NCBI RefSeq assembly: GCF_002563695.1
Contig: NZ_PDJI01000004.1
Location: forward strand, 2,542,001 to 2,606,000
Direction of reading: 5' to 3'
DNA: 64,000 nt
Source: Georgenia soli
GTDB lineage: Bacteria; Actinomycetota; Actinomycetes; Actinomycetales; Actinomycetaceae
Shown here piece after piece: positions 21,915 to 31,299 of the stretch. Below the pieces are notes generated by a model. It saw only the letters and a program-made list of their open reading frames with translations, did not search any database and was not told the DNA's origin. The position numbers were made by a program, and so were the translations under genes. How positions within the stretch are numbered: position 1 is the first letter of the stretch; every line of letters starts with the position of its first letter.

Positions 21915-24884
21915 ATGGCCGACCAGACCTCCCGCCTGCCCGACGGCGGCCTGATCGACCGCTCGCGGCCGATCCCCTTCGTCGTCGACGGCGCCGAGCT
22001 CACCGGGTACGCCGGCGACACCGTCGCCTCCGCCCTCATCGCCAACGGCCGGCTCCGCGTCGGCGACTCCATCTACCGCCGCCGCCCCCGCGGGGTGCTC
22101 TCCGCCGGGGTGGAGGAGCCCAACGCCTTCGTCATGGTGAAGGGCGAGCACAACGAGTCCATGCTCCCCGCGACCACCCTCGAGCTGACGCCCGGGCTGG
22201 ACCTGAGGCTGCTGGACGGGCTGGGTGTGCTCGACCAGAAGGTCGACCCGGCCGAGTACGACAAGATGCACGTCTACACCGACGTCGCGGTGATCGGTGC
22301 GGGACCGGCCGGTCTCGCCGCGGCCCGCGAGGCCGCCTCCGGCGGTGCCCGCGTGATGCTGCTCGAGCAGGACTTCCGCCTCGGCGGCAGCCTTCTCGCC
22401 GACCCGGCGCGGAGCGTCGAGGGCGTCCCCGCCCGCGAGTGGGTCGAGACGGTCGGCGCCGAGCTCGAGGCCGCGCCCGAGGTCACCGTGCTCACCCGCA
22501 CCGCGGTGGTCGGCAGCTACGACGGCAACTACCTGACCGCCCTCGAGAAGCGCGCCGAGCACCTCGAGGGCCGCGACGGCGTCTCGCGCCAGCGGCTGTG
22601 GCACATCACCGCCCGCCAGGTGGTCCTGGCCACCGGCGCCATCGAGCGCCCGGTGGTCTTCGCCGGCAACGACGTGCCGGGCGTCATGCTCGCCTCCGCG
22701 GTGCGCACCTACCTCGGCCGCTACGCCACCCTGCCCGGGCGTACTGCGGTGGTCCTCACCACCAGCGACTCCGGGTACGACGCCGCGTACGACCTGAGGG
22801 CGGCCGGCGCCGAGGTCACGGTCGTGGACGTGAGGGACGACGGCGAGGCCTCCCGCGCGGCCCGCGAGGCGGGCCTGACCGTGGAGACCGGCTCCGCCGT
22901 CGTCGGCATCGACGGCGAGACGGCCGTGGAGGCCGCCTGGATCGCCCCGATCGACGGCGAGGGGGCCCCGACGGGCGAGGCACGCCGGGTGGCGTGCGAC
23001 CTCGTCGCCGTCTCCGGCGGCTGGAACCCGAACGTGCACCTGCACAGCCAGCGCCAGGGCGAGATGCGCTGGGACGACGACGCAGCCGGGTTCGTCCCGG
23101 TCGCCCCGGTGCGCGACCAGCACCTCGCGGGCGCCGTCAACGCCACCTACTGGACCCAGGGCTGCGTCGCCGAGGGCGCGCGCGCCGGACGGGCCGCCGC
23201 CGAGGCGGTCGGCTACCCGTCGGTCCGGCCGGCCCTGCCGGCCGTCACCGCCGCGGACTGGGACGACGTGCGCCGCTCGCGAGCCGGCCGGCCGCGGCAG
23301 CTCTGGCTGGTCGAGGGCCGCGAGGAGGGGTACGCCACCCACTTCGTCGACCTCCAGCGCGACAACACCGCCGACGACGTCTTCCGCGCCACCGGCGCCG
23401 GGATGCGCTCGGTCGAGCACGTCAAGCGCTACACCTCGATCGGTACCGGCGTGGAGCAGGGCAAGATCGGCGGCGTCAACACCGTCGGCCTGCTGACGCG
23501 GGTCCTGACCGGGGAGGACACGGCCGCGGTCCCGCCCGGGCAGCCCGGCCAGGCCGCGACCGCCGTCGGGGAGTCCCGGCGGCCCACCCCCGGCGACCTG
23601 GGCATCACCACCTACCGGGCGCCCTACACCCCGGTCGCCTTCGCCGCGCTCGCCGGCCGCGCCCGCGGGGACCTGTTCGACGCCGCGCGGACCACGCCGG
23701 CGCACCCGTGGCACGTCGCGCACGGGGCGCTGTTCGAGGACGTCGGCCAGTGGAAGCGGCCCTGGTACTACCCGCAGGCGGGGGAGGACATGGACGCCGC
23801 GGTGGCGCGCGAGTGCCGCGCCGCCCGGGAGGGCGTCGCGTTCATGGACGCCACCACGCTGGGCAAGATCGAGATCCGCGGCACGGACGCCGGCGAGTTC
23901 CTCAACCGCGTGTACACGAACGCCTTCAAGAAGCTGCCGGTGGGCAAGGGGCGCTACGGCGTCATGTGCACCCCGGACGGCATGGTCTTCGACGACGGCG
24001 TGACGCTGCGCCTGGCCGAGGACCGCTACTTCATGACGACGACCACGGGCGGCGCCGCCAAGGTGCTGGAGTGGCTCGAGGAGTGGGCCCAGACGGAGTG
24101 GCCCGAGCTCGACGTCGTCCTCACGTCCGTGACGGAGCAGTGGTCGACCGTCGCCGTCGTCGGACCGCGGTCGCGCGACGTCGTCGCCCGGCTCGCGCCC
24201 GACCTGGACGTGAGCAAGGAGGGCTTCGGGTTCATGGAGTTCCGGGAGACCGTGCTGGCCTCCGGGATCGCCGCCCGGATCTGCCGGATCACGTTCTCCG
24301 GCGAGCTCGCCTTCGAGATCAACGTGCCCACCTGGTACGGCCTGAAGGTCTGGGAGGACGTCGCCGCGGCGGGGGCCGACCTCGGCATCACGCCCTACGG
24401 CACGGAGACGATGCACGTCCTGCGCGCCGAGAAGGCCTACCCGATCGTCGGGCAGGACACGGACGGCACCGTCACGCCGCAGGACCTCGGCATGGAGTGG
24501 ATCGTCTCCAGGACCAAGGATTTCATCGGCAAGCGGTCCTACTCCCGCGCCTCCCACACCCAGGGTGGGCGCAAGCAGCTCGTCAGCGTGCTGCCGGTGG
24601 ACCGCGCGCTGCGCCTGCCGGAGGGCACGCAGCTCGTCGAGCAGGGCGCGCTGGGCGACTACACGGGCGAGGGGCTGCCCGCGCGGCCGATCCCGATGGT
24701 CGGGCACGTCACCTCCAGCTACCACAGCCAGGCGCTCGGCCGGAGCTTCGGCCTGGCCCTGGTCAAGGACGGTCGCGACCGGATCGGTCAGCGGCTGATC
24801 GCGTCCTTCCAGGGACGCTTCGTCGAGGTCGAGGTCGACGAACCGGTGCTCTACGACAAGGAAGGAGCCAGGCGAGATGGCTGA
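21915..24884 (+). CDS. soxA: Sarcosine oxidase, alpha subunit
   Basis: 989 residues from ATG 21915, AAGGGAG just upstream. The N-terminal ferredoxin-like part (VDGAELTGYAGDTVASALIA) leads into an NAD-binding domain (AVIGAGPAGLAAAREAASGG). A bacterioferritin-type insert carries the Cys-containing WTQGCVAEGARAGRAAAEA, and the C-terminal third is a GcvT-like THF domain (TTLGKIEIRGTDAGEFLNRV, GVMCTPDGMVFDDGVTLRL) that accepts the one-carbon unit. The last 8 bases overlap the soxG start. Confidence 0.96.
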   Translation: MADQTSRLPDGGLIDRSRPIPFVVDGAELTGYAGDTVASALIANGRLRVGDSIYRRRPRGVLSAGVEEPNAFVMVKGEHNESMLPATTLELTPGLDLRLLDGLGVLDQKVDPAEYDKMHVYTDVAVIGAGPAGLAAAREAASGGARVMLLEQDFRLGGSLLADPARSVEGVPAREWVETVGAELEAAPEVTVLTRTAVVGSYDGNYLTALEKRAEHLEGRDGVSRQRLWHITARQVVLATGAIERPVVFAGNDVPGVMLASAVRTYLGRYATLPGRTAVVLTTSDSGYDAAYDLRAAGAEVTVVDVRDDGEASRAAREAGLTVETGSAVVGIDGETAVEAAWIAPIDGEGAPTGEARRVACDLVAVSGGWNPNVHLHSQRQGEMRWDDDAAGFVPVAPVRDQHLAGAVNATYWTQGCVAEGARAGRAAAEAVGYPSVRPALPAVTAADWDDVRRSRAGRPRQLWLVEGREEGYATHFVDLQRDNTADDVFRATGAGMRSVEHVKRYTSIGTGVEQGKIGGVNTVGLLTRVLTGEDTAAVPPGQPGQAATAVGESRRPTPGDLGITTYRAPYTPVAFAALAGRARGDLFDAARTTPAHPWHVAHGALFEDVGQWKRPWYYPQAGEDMDAAVARECRAAREGVAFMDATTLGKIEIRGTDAGEFLNRVYTNAFKKLPVGKGRYGVMCTPDGMVFDDGVTLRLAEDRYFMTTTTGGAAKVLEWLEEWAQTEWPELDVVLTSVTEQWSTVAVVGPRSRDVVARLAPDLDVSKEGFGFMEFRETVLASGIAARICRITFSGELAFEINVPTWYGLKVWEDVAAAGADLGITPYGTETMHVLRAEKAYPIVGQDTDGTVTPQDLGMEWIVSRTKDFIGKRSYSRASHTQGGRKQLVSVLPVDRALRLPEGTQLVEQGALGDYTGEGLPARPIPMVGHVTSSYHSQALGRSFGLALVKDGRDRIGQRLIASFQGRFVEVEVDEPVLYDKEGARRDG

Positions 24885-25584
24885 CAACACGATGACGATC
24901 GCCCCCGACGCCCACGCACTCCAGGAAGCCCCGGCGGCCCCCGGGGCCCCGGCGGTCCGCGAGGCCGCCACGGCCGTGCACGACGTGCTCGTCCACCGGC
25001 GCAGCCCGGCGCAGCACCTGGCCGACGAGATGACCGCCGGCTCGGGCGAGCAGGTCGGGCTGCGGGAGCTGCCGTTCCTCACCCAGATCGGGCTGCGGGC
25101 CGTACCCGGCACCGACGCCGGCGACGCGCTCGAGGCCGCCCTCGGCGCGCCGCTGCCGCGGCGGGTCGGGGAGGTCACCGGCATCCCCGACGGCACCGGC
25201 GAGGTCGCCGTCCTGTGGCTCTCGCCCGACGAGTTCCTGCTCGTCGCCCCGGACGAGGCCGTCTCCGGCGTCGCCACCACCGAGTACGCCGGCCGCCTGG
25301 CCGGCGCGCTCGGCGCCCGGCCCGGGCAGGTGGTGGACGTCTCGGCCAACCGGACCACGCTCGAGCTCTCCGGGCCGCGCGCCCGCACGGTGCTGGAGAA
25401 AAGCTGCCGGATCGATCTGCACCCGCGGGAGTTCCCCGTCGGGCGCGCGGTGGTCACCGTGCTCGGCACGACGCCGGTGATCCTGTGGCACACGGGTGAG
25501 GTGACGTGGCGGGTCATGCCGCGCGCCTCGTTCGCGACCCACACGGTGCGCTGGCTCCTGGACGGGATGCGGGAGTTCGTCTGA
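24877..25584 (+). CDS. soxG: Sarcosine oxidase, gamma subunit
   Basis: 235 residues. The GcvT-like small subunit that packs against SoxA. Family sequence includes [55 protein letters not shown] and [18 protein letters not shown]. An Ala/Pro-rich N-terminal stretch of about 40 residues precedes the conserved part. Starts 8 bases inside soxA, with AAGGAGCC as SD; ends in TGATG shared with sdaA. Confidence 0.93.
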   Translation: MADNTMTIAPDAHALQEAPAAPGAPAVREAATAVHDVLVHRRSPAQHLADEMTAGSGEQVGLRELPFLTQIGLRAVPGTDAGDALEAALGAPLPRRVGEVTGIPDGTGEVAVLWLSPDEFLLVAPDEAVSGVATTEYAGRLAGALGARPGQVVDVSANRTTLELSGPRARTVLEKSCRIDLHPREFPVGRAVVTVLGTTPVILWHTGEVTWRVMPRASFATHTVRWLLDGMREFV

Positions 25585-26981
25585 TGGCTCTCAGTGCGCT
25601 GGACCTGTTCTCCATCGGGATCGGTCCGTCGTCGTCGCACACCGTGGGGCCGATGCGGGCAGCCCGGCGGTTCGCCGCCGGGCTGGCCGCGGACGGCCTC
25701 GTGCCGGCGACGGCCCGGGTGCAGGCCCAGCTGTTCGGCTCGCTGGGCGCCACGGGCCACGGCCACGGGTCGGACCGTGCCGTCCTGCTCGGGCTGGAGG
25801 GCGAGGACCCGGAGACGGTCGACACCGATCACGCCCAGGCACGGGTCGAGACCCTGCGCGCGGAGCGGGCCCTGACGCTGGCCGGCACGCACCGGATCCC
25901 GTTCGACCCCGACGTCGACCTCGTCATGCACCGGCGCAGGGCCCTTCCGGCGCACCCCAACGGGATGACGTTCGAGGCGTTTGACGCGGACGGCAAGTCG
26001 CTGCGGCTGCGCACGTACTACTCGGTGGGCGGCGGGTTCGTGGTGGACGAGGAGGCCGTCGGGGCGGACCGGGTGGTGGCCGACGCCACCGTGCTGCCGT
26101 ACCCCTTCAGCACCGGGGCGGAGCTGCTCGAGCGCTGCCGCGAGGCGGGCACCTCGATCGCCGGGGTGATGATGGCCAACGAGCTGTGCTGGCGCAGCGA
26201 GGACGAGGTGCGCTGGGAGCTCCTGCGCATCTGGGACGTCATGCAGCAGTGCGTGGAGAACGGCTGCACGCGCACGGACCCGGTGCTGCCGGGCGGGATG
26301 CGGGTGCGCCGCCGGGCGCCCGAGCTGCGGGAGCGGCTGCGCGCGCAGGAGGCGGAGGCCACCAGGGACGGCGGTCACATGACCGACCCGCTGTGGGCAA
26401 TGGAGTGGGTGAACCTGTACGCCCTGGCCGTGAACGAGGAGAACGCCTCCGGCGGCCGCATCGTCACGGCCCCCACCAACGGGGCGGCCGGGATCATCCC
26501 CGCCGTGCTGCACTACTACAACCGCTTCGTCGACGGCGACGACGACAAGGTCGTCGAGTTCCTCCTCACCGCCGCCGCCGTCGGCATCCTGTTCAAGCTG
26601 AACGCCTCCATCTCCGGGGCGGAGGTGGGGTGCCAGGGCGAGGTCGGCTCGGCCTGCTCGATGGCGGCCGCCGGCCTGTGCGCCGTCCTGGGCGGCACGC
26701 CGGAGCAGGTGGAGAACGCCGCCGAGATCGGCATCGAGCACAACCTCGGCCTGACCTGCGACCCGGTCGGGGGTCTGGTGCAGATCCCGTGCATCGAGCG
26801 CAACGCGATCGCCTCGGTCAAGGCGATCAACGCGGCCCGCCTCTCGCTGCAGGGGGACGGCTCCCACAAGGTCACCCTCGACCAGGCGATCAGGACCATG
26901 CGGGAGACCGGCGCGGACATGAAGGTCAAGTACAAGGAGACCTCCCGCGGCGGCCTGGCGGTCAACGTGATCGAGTGCTGA
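25584..26981 (+). CDS. sdaA: L-serine ammonia-lyase (single-chain, Fe-S type)
   Basis: 465 residues from ATG 25584, which shares one base with the soxG stop. Converts L-serine to pyruvate and ammonia. [20 protein letters not shown] opens the beta domain; the alpha domain has [20 protein letters not shown] and Cys residues for a 4Fe-4S cluster in [14 protein letters not shown] and [15 protein letters not shown]. Its place inside the sox operon makes it the exit step that channels glycine plus the methyl carbon of sarcosine, via serine, to pyruvate. Confidence 0.95.
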   Translation: MALSALDLFSIGIGPSSSHTVGPMRAARRFAAGLAADGLVPATARVQAQLFGSLGATGHGHGSDRAVLLGLEGEDPETVDTDHAQARVETLRAERALTLAGTHRIPFDPDVDLVMHRRRALPAHPNGMTFEAFDADGKSLRLRTYYSVGGGFVVDEEAVGADRVVADATVLPYPFSTGAELLERCREAGTSIAGVMMANELCWRSEDEVRWELLRIWDVMQQCVENGCTRTDPVLPGGMRVRRRAPELRERLRAQEAEATRDGGHMTDPLWAMEWVNLYALAVNEENASGGRIVTAPTNGAAGIIPAVLHYYNRFVDGDDDKVVEFLLTAAAVGILFKLNASISGAEVGCQGEVGSACSMAAAGLCAVLGGTPEQVENAAEIGIEHNLGLTCDPVGGLVQIPCIERNAIASVKAINAARLSLQGDGSHKVTLDQAIRTMRETGADMKVKYKETSRGGLAVNVIEC

Positions 26982-26992
26982 GGGCGGGATCC

Positions 26993-27940
26993 ATGGCTAC
27001 CACCGACCTCGCGCCGGCCGCCCCTCCCGCAGCCGGCACCGGCACAGCCCCCGCGGCGGCGCCGGAGATCCCGGTCCCGCCCGTGAACCACCAGTACGTC
27101 CTGACCCTGGACTGCCCGGAACGGCCGGGCCTGGTGCACGCCGTCACCGGTTTCCTGCTCGAGCACCACGGCGACATCCTCGAGCTCAAGCAGTTCGACG
27201 ACTTCCGGGGCGGGCGGTTCTTCCTCCGGGTGCACTTCGCGGTCCCCGAGGGTCGCGACCCGGGCCTCGCAGCGCTGCGTGAGGCTTTCGAGCCCCTGGT
27301 GCGTGAGCACCAGCTCCGGTTCGAGCTGCGCGAGGCGGGAGCCCGCCGTCGGGTCCTCGTCATGGTGTCCAGGTTCGCGCACTGCCTGAACGACCTCCTC
27401 TCCCGGACCCGGGTCGGGGACGTCCCCGCGGAGATCGTGGCCGTCGTCTCCAACCACCCGGACCACCGGGCCCTGGTCGAGTGGCACGGCATCCCGTTCT
27501 TCCACGTCCCGGTCACGAAGGAGACGAAGCCCGAGGCGGAGCGGCGGCTGCTCGAGCTCGTCGACCGGTTCGAGGTCGAGCTGGTGGTGCTGGCGCGCTA
27601 CATGCAGATCCTCAGCGACGACCTCGCCGGGCAGCTGCGCGGACGCGCCATCAACATCCACCACTCGTTCCTGCCGAGCTTCAAGGGGGCACGGCCGTAC
27701 CACCAGGCCTACGAGCGCGGCGTGAAGACGGTCGGGGCCACGGCCCACTACGTCAGCAGCGACCTGGACGAGGGGCCGATCATCGCCCAGCAGGTCCAGG
27801 AGGTCGACCACGCCTACGGGCCGGAGGACCTGGTCGCCGCCGGGCGCGACACGGAGTGCAAGGCGCTGTCGAACGCGGTCCGGTGGCACTGCGAGGGCCG
27901 GGTCGTCCTCCATGGCAACCGGACCGTCGTCCTGCGCTGA
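26993..27940 (+). CDS. purU: Formyltetrahydrofolate deformylase
   Basis: 315 residues from ATG 26993, 11 bases after sdaA. Hydrolyses 10-formyl-THF to formate and THF. A 35-residue Ala/Pro-rich head is followed by an ACT domain (YVLTLDCPERPGLVHAVTGF) and a formyltransferase domain with the catalytic Asn-His-Asp set in NIHHSFLPSFKGARPYHQAY and AHYVSSDLDEGPIIAQQV. In sox operons PurU is thought to prevent folate being trapped when methyl groups enter faster than they are used. Confidence 0.95.
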   Translation: MATTDLAPAAPPAAGTGTAPAAAPEIPVPPVNHQYVLTLDCPERPGLVHAVTGFLLEHHGDILELKQFDDFRGGRFFLRVHFAVPEGRDPGLAALREAFEPLVREHQLRFELREAGARRRVLVMVSRFAHCLNDLLSRTRVGDVPAEIVAVVSNHPDHRALVEWHGIPFFHVPVTKETKPEAERRLLELVDRFEVELVVLARYMQILSDDLAGQLRGRAINIHHSFLPSFKGARPYHQAYERGVKTVGATAHYVSSDLDEGPIIAQQVQEVDHAYGPEDLVAAGRDTECKALSNAVRWHCEGRVVLHGNRTVVLR

Positions 27941-27991
27941 CGACCGCACACATCCCTGCTGTATCGAAAGAAAAATCCGAGAGGAACAGCC

Positions 27992-29152
27992 ATGCGTCAA
28001 GGAAGACAAGCTGTTAGCTGGACCAGGGTCATCACGTTCGGCGGTGCGATCATCGCCTTCCTGATCGGGTCGGGCTTCGCCACCGGCCAGGAGATCATGC
28101 AGTACTTCACCTCGTACGGGTACTGGGGCGTCTTCGGCACCGGTCTCGCGGTGCTGGCGCTCATGACGTACGTGTGCGTCGAGTTCCTGTACGTGGGGCA
28201 GACCAAGCAGTTCGCCAGGCCGAGCATGATCTACCAGTACTACTGCGGGAAGTACCTGGGGACGTTCTTCGACTACTTCTCGATCGTCTTCATCTTCATG
28301 AGCTTCATGGTGATGGTGAGCGGCATGGGCGCCCTGTTCGAGCAGCACTACAGCTTGCCCGGCTACGTGGGCGGCGCCGGCCTCGCGGTCGTCGCCGCCA
28401 TGACGGTCTTCTTCGGGCTCGGCCGCCTGGTCGACGTCATCGGCAAGGTCGGTCCCGTCATCGTGGCCATCGCCATCGGGCTCGGCCTGTGGGCGGTGGT
28501 GCGCAACCCGGGCGGGATCGCCGAGGGCAACGCGGTGCTGCCCGACCTGGCGGTCACCCAGGCATCCAGCAACTGGTTCCTGGCCGCCCTCTCGTACGTC
28601 GGGTTCTGCATGCTGTGGCTCGCGGCCTTCCTCACCGCGATGGGGCGGACCGCCCGCAGCCGGAAGGAGGCCGTCCTGGGCGGCGCCGTCGGCAGCGTGG
28701 CGTTCTCGGCGGCGTGCATCGTCGTCGGGCTGGGCCTGCTGGCGAACGTCGCGCAGGTCCACGGCGCGGAGATCCCGATGCTGCACCTGGCGGCGAACGT
28801 CAGCCCGCTGCTCGCCGACGGCTTCTCCCTGATCATCGTCGCCGGGATCTACACGACGGCGGTGCCGCTCCTGTGGACCGTGGCGTCGCGGGTGTTCGCC
28901 GACAGGAGCCCGCGTTTCAAGGGGCTCTCGGTGGGGCTGGCGGCCCTGGGCTGCGTGCTCGGGCTCATGGTGCCGTTCTCGACGATGATCAACGTCGTCT
29001 ACGTCATCAACGGCTACGTGGGCGTGCTGCTCCTGGCGCTGATGCTCGTCCGGACGACCACGCGGATCCTGCGGCGGGGGAGTGCGCCGGCGCCGGCCGC
29101 GCCGCCGGGGCCGGCTGCGCCGACGGAGGCGACCGCGGCCGTCACGGCCTGA
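27992..29152 (+). CDS. YkvI-family (COG3949) membrane transporter
   Basis: 386 residues with about ten membrane helices. The start of helix 1, AIIAFLIGSGFATGQEIMQY, has the unwound-helix glycine motif of LeuT-fold carriers and identifies the YkvI group, whose substrates are poorly known. Its end is an Ala/Pro-rich tail. It is 51 bases behind purU with GAGAGGAAC as SD and precedes a strong terminator, so it is likely the last gene of the glyA-sox operon. Sarcosine, glycine or serine transport is a context inference. Confidence 0.8.
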   Translation: MRQGRQAVSWTRVITFGGAIIAFLIGSGFATGQEIMQYFTSYGYWGVFGTGLAVLALMTYVCVEFLYVGQTKQFARPSMIYQYYCGKYLGTFFDYFSIVFIFMSFMVMVSGMGALFEQHYSLPGYVGGAGLAVVAAMTVFFGLGRLVDVIGKVGPVIVAIAIGLGLWAVVRNPGGIAEGNAVLPDLAVTQASSNWFLAALSYVGFCMLWLAAFLTAMGRTARSRKEAVLGGAVGSVAFSAACIVVGLGLLANVAQVHGAEIPMLHLAANVSPLLADGFSLIIVAGIYTTAVPLLWTVASRVFADRSPRFKGLSVGLAALGCVLGLMVPFSTMINVVYVINGYVGVLLLALMLVRTTTRILRRGSAPAPAAPPGPAAPTEATAAVTA

Positions 29153-29163
29153 CAGCGGCGTGC

Positions 29164-29197
29164 CACCGGCCCCGGTCCGTGCGGACCGGGGCCGGTG
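29164..29197 (+). terminator. Terminator of the glyA-sox operon
   Basis: Sixteen-bp perfect stem, CACCGGCCCCGGTCCG (29164-29179) with its complement at 29182-29197 and a 2-base loop, 11 bases past the YkvI stop. No U-tract. Confidence 0.85.
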
Positions 29198-29258
29198 TGC
29201 GTCCGGGGGCGGACGCCCCGCCCTGTTCGCGGGCGGAGGCGCCGCCCTCAGGCTCGGA

Positions 29259-29807
29259 TCATGCCGACTGCCTCTCGTGCTCGCCCTCCGCGAGCTCCTC
29301 GACGAGCTTGTCGTTGAACGCCGGCAGGTCGTCGGGCGTGCGGCTCGAGACGAGCCCGTTGTCGACGACGACCTCCTCGTCCACCCAGGTGGCCCCCGCG
29401 TTGCGCAGGTCCGTCTTGAGGCTCGGGTAGGAGGTGACGGTGCGGCCGCGCAGCACGTCGGCGTCCGTGAGGATCCAGCCGCCGTGGCAGATCACGCCGA
29501 CAGGCTTGTGCTGGTCGAAGAAGGCCCGGGTCAGCGCGACCGCCTTCTCGTCCATCCGCAGCTTGTCGCCGTTGGCGACGCCGCCGGGCAGCACGAGACC
29601 GTCGAAGTCCTGCGCGTCGGCCTCGCCGACCGACAGGTCGACCTTGGCCTCGTGCCCCTTCTTGCCGGTGATCGTGCCCGACTCGGGCGAGACCAGAACG
29701 GCCTCGGCCCCCTCGGACGTCACCGCCTCCCACGGAGAGGTGAGCTCGGAGTCCTCGTAGCCGTTCGTCGCCAGGAACGCGATCCGCTTGCCGGTCAGTT
29801 CCGCCAT
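29259..29807 (-). CDS. DJ-1/PfpI family protein (class I glutamine amidotransferase-like)
   Basis: 182 residues. RIAFLATNGYEDSELTSPW opens the flavodoxin-like fold, LVLPGGVANGDKLRMDEKAV follows, and the nucleophile Cys sits in VGVICHGGWILTDADVLRGR, the PfpI/YhbO-type elbow. Relatives act as deglycases, chaperones or proteases in stress; the exact activity is debated. AAAGGAG precedes ATG 29807. Divergent from the truncated PIN gene. Confidence 0.9.
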   Translation of the reverse strand: MAELTGKRIAFLATNGYEDSELTSPWEAVTSEGAEAVLVSPESGTITGKKGHEAKVDLSVGEADAQDFDGLVLPGGVANGDKLRMDEKAVALTRAFFDQHKPVGVICHGGWILTDADVLRGRTVTSYPSLKTDLRNAGATWVDEEVVVDNGLVSSRTPDDLPAFNDKLVEELAEGEHERQSA

Positions 29808-29935
29808 GGTTCGACTCCTTTCGGTTCGGTGACTTTCCCTTCGAGGCTACGTTCGGGCAGTGAGGGTCGCATCCGCGGGTGTCGCCGCGGGGCGTCCTCA
29901 GCGTGGTTCGCCACCGACCCCGAGAGAGGTGCCAG

Positions 29936-30139
29936 ATGACCAGGTTCGTCGTGGACGCCGGAGCGGTCCTGCGGCTGGCGGAGGAGGGGGCGGCCCTCCC
30001 TGAGGGGCACGAGCTCCTCGCGCCCACGCTGCTGCGTTCCACCCAGCTCCAGGCCGACGCGTTCGTCACGCCGGCCCGGCAGCTGGCCCGGAGGTTGGAC
30101 GGTGTGGTGCGGGTCGCGTCGCTCGACGAGCTGCGCTGA
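29936..30139 (+). pseudogene. PIN-domain (VapC-like) gene with internal deletion
   Basis: 67 residues from ATG 29936, with AGAGG upstream. The start MTRFVVDAGAVLRLAEEG and LLAPTLLRSTQLQADAF resemble the N-terminus of actinobacterial PIN domains, including the first catalytic Asp. It then runs directly into FVTPARQLARRLDGVVRVAS, which resembles the C-terminal end of the same domain. The middle of about 60-65 residues, with the other acidic residues, is missing in frame. Nuclease activity is unlikely. The 3' part overlaps the convergent peptidase gene by 74 bases. No antitoxin gene is adjacent. Confidence 0.5.
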
Positions 30140-31100
30140 CGGTGTCGGCCATGCGGCTGTTCGCCGCGGCCCACTGCTCGGCCATCGACCTGCCCCCGTG
30201 GCCCTCTCCCTCCACGACGACCAGCTCGCTCGCCGGCCACGCCCGGTGCAGCTGCCAGGCGGTGACGAGCGGTCCGCTGACGTCGAGCCGGCCGTGGAGC
30301 AGGATCGCCGGGATGTGGGCGATCGTCCCCGTGCGCGCCAGGAGCGGCGGGTCGAGGAAGCCGTCGTGCGCCCAGTAGTGCGTGACGAGCGTCGCGAACA
30401 CCTCGGCGTACGCGCCGTCGTCCCAGCGCGGGTCGCGCCGGAACCCGCCCGCCCCGACGGCGACGTGGGTGTCCTCCCACTCCGTCCACGCCCGCGCCGC
30501 CGCGGCACGCACGGCTGACGACGGGTCCCGCAGCAGCCGCGCGTAGGCCTCGACGACCCGCCGCTCGCCGCGGCGGTAGCCGACACCGGCTCCCTCCGCG
30601 TGGGACGCGAGCCGGTCCCAGCCCTCGGGGTAGATGGCGCCCACGTGCTCGGTGATCCAGTCGACCTCGGCCCGGCTCGTCGTCGTGACGGCCATGAGGA
30701 CCATGCCGAGGACGCGGTCCGGGTGCGCCTGCGCGTAGGCCTGGGCCAGGGTCGAGCCCCAGGAGACGCCGTCGACCACCCATGCCTCGATGCCGAGGTG
30801 CTCCCGCAGCGCCTCGAGGTCCGCGACGAGCCGGGGGGTGGTGTTGGCGTCGAGGTCGTGGCGCGGGTCGTCCGCCAGCGGTGCCGACCGTCCGCACCCG
30901 CGCTGGTCGAGCCCGACCACCCTGAACCGGTCGGGGTCGAAGCTCCTGACGTACCCGCGACGCCCGAGCCCGCCCCCGGGCCCGCCGTGCAGGTAGAGGG
31001 CGGGAAGCCCGTCCGGGTTGCCCGTCTCCTCCCAGAAGACCGACTGGCCGTCGTCGAGCTCGAGGAGCCCGGACCGGTACGCCGCCGAACGAGGGAACAT
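30066..31100 (-). CDS. pip: Proline iminopeptidase-type alpha/beta hydrolase
   Basis: 344 residues. Releases N-terminal proline from peptides (S33 family). Oxyanion loop ALYLHGGPGGGLGRRG, LDQRGCGRSAPLADD, nucleophile in DGVSWGSTLAQAYAQAHPDR, cap-domain region, then catalytic Asp in HGRLDVSGPL and His in EGEGHGG. The last 25 residues (from about TVSAARRATRPAPH) look non-conserved and lie antisense to the PIN remnant, so the original stop may have been lost with the deletion there. ATG 31100 has no clear SD. Confidence 0.88.
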   Translation of the reverse strand: MFPRSAAYRSGLLELDDGQSVFWEETGNPDGLPALYLHGGPGGGLGRRGYVRSFDPDRFRVVGLDQRGCGRSAPLADDPRHDLDANTTPRLVADLEALREHLGIEAWVVDGVSWGSTLAQAYAQAHPDRVLGMVLMAVTTTSRAEVDWITEHVGAIYPEGWDRLASHAEGAGVGYRRGERRVVEAYARLLRDPSSAVRAAAARAWTEWEDTHVAVGAGGFRRDPRWDDGAYAEVFATLVTHYWAHDGFLDPPLLARTGTIAHIPAILLHGRLDVSGPLVTAWQLHRAWPASELVVVEGEGHGGRSMAEQWAAANSRMADTVSAARRATRPAPHRPTSGPAAGPA

Positions 31101-31234
31101 GACGGCGAAAGTACCGGGCGGACCGCCGACGGGCAGTCCAGCCCGCGGTGCGTCGTCGCGCTTGCGTGCACATCGGCGCTGACGGGCGCTTACGCCCGCG
31201 GACTCTCCGGGAACAGACCGTCGCCGCGCGGGGC

Positions 31235-31254
31235 TATAGTGATTGATGATTCAA
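31235..31254 (+). promoter_or_regulatory. -10-like TATAGT and TTGA-N4-TCAA element before DUF981 gene
   Basis: TATAGT (31235-31240) is followed by TTGATGATTCAA (31243-31254), an AT-rich patch in GC-rich DNA. It would place a start about 50 bases before the GTG. No good -35 is seen. Confidence 0.4.
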
Positions 31255-31299
31255 CAACCCTCCGCGGTGTGACCCGGAGGTCAGAAGGGAAGGGCTGAC

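Noticed and set aside
21846-26867. 1673-codon frame antisense to the sox operon
   Set aside because: The plus strand encodes well-recognised subunits over the whole span; the antisense product has no family sequence and no SD.
31181-31196. Small hairpin CGGGCG-CTTA-CGCCCG upstream of DUF981
   Set aside because: Six-bp stem of a kind frequent by chance at this GC content; no gene end is nearby that needs it.
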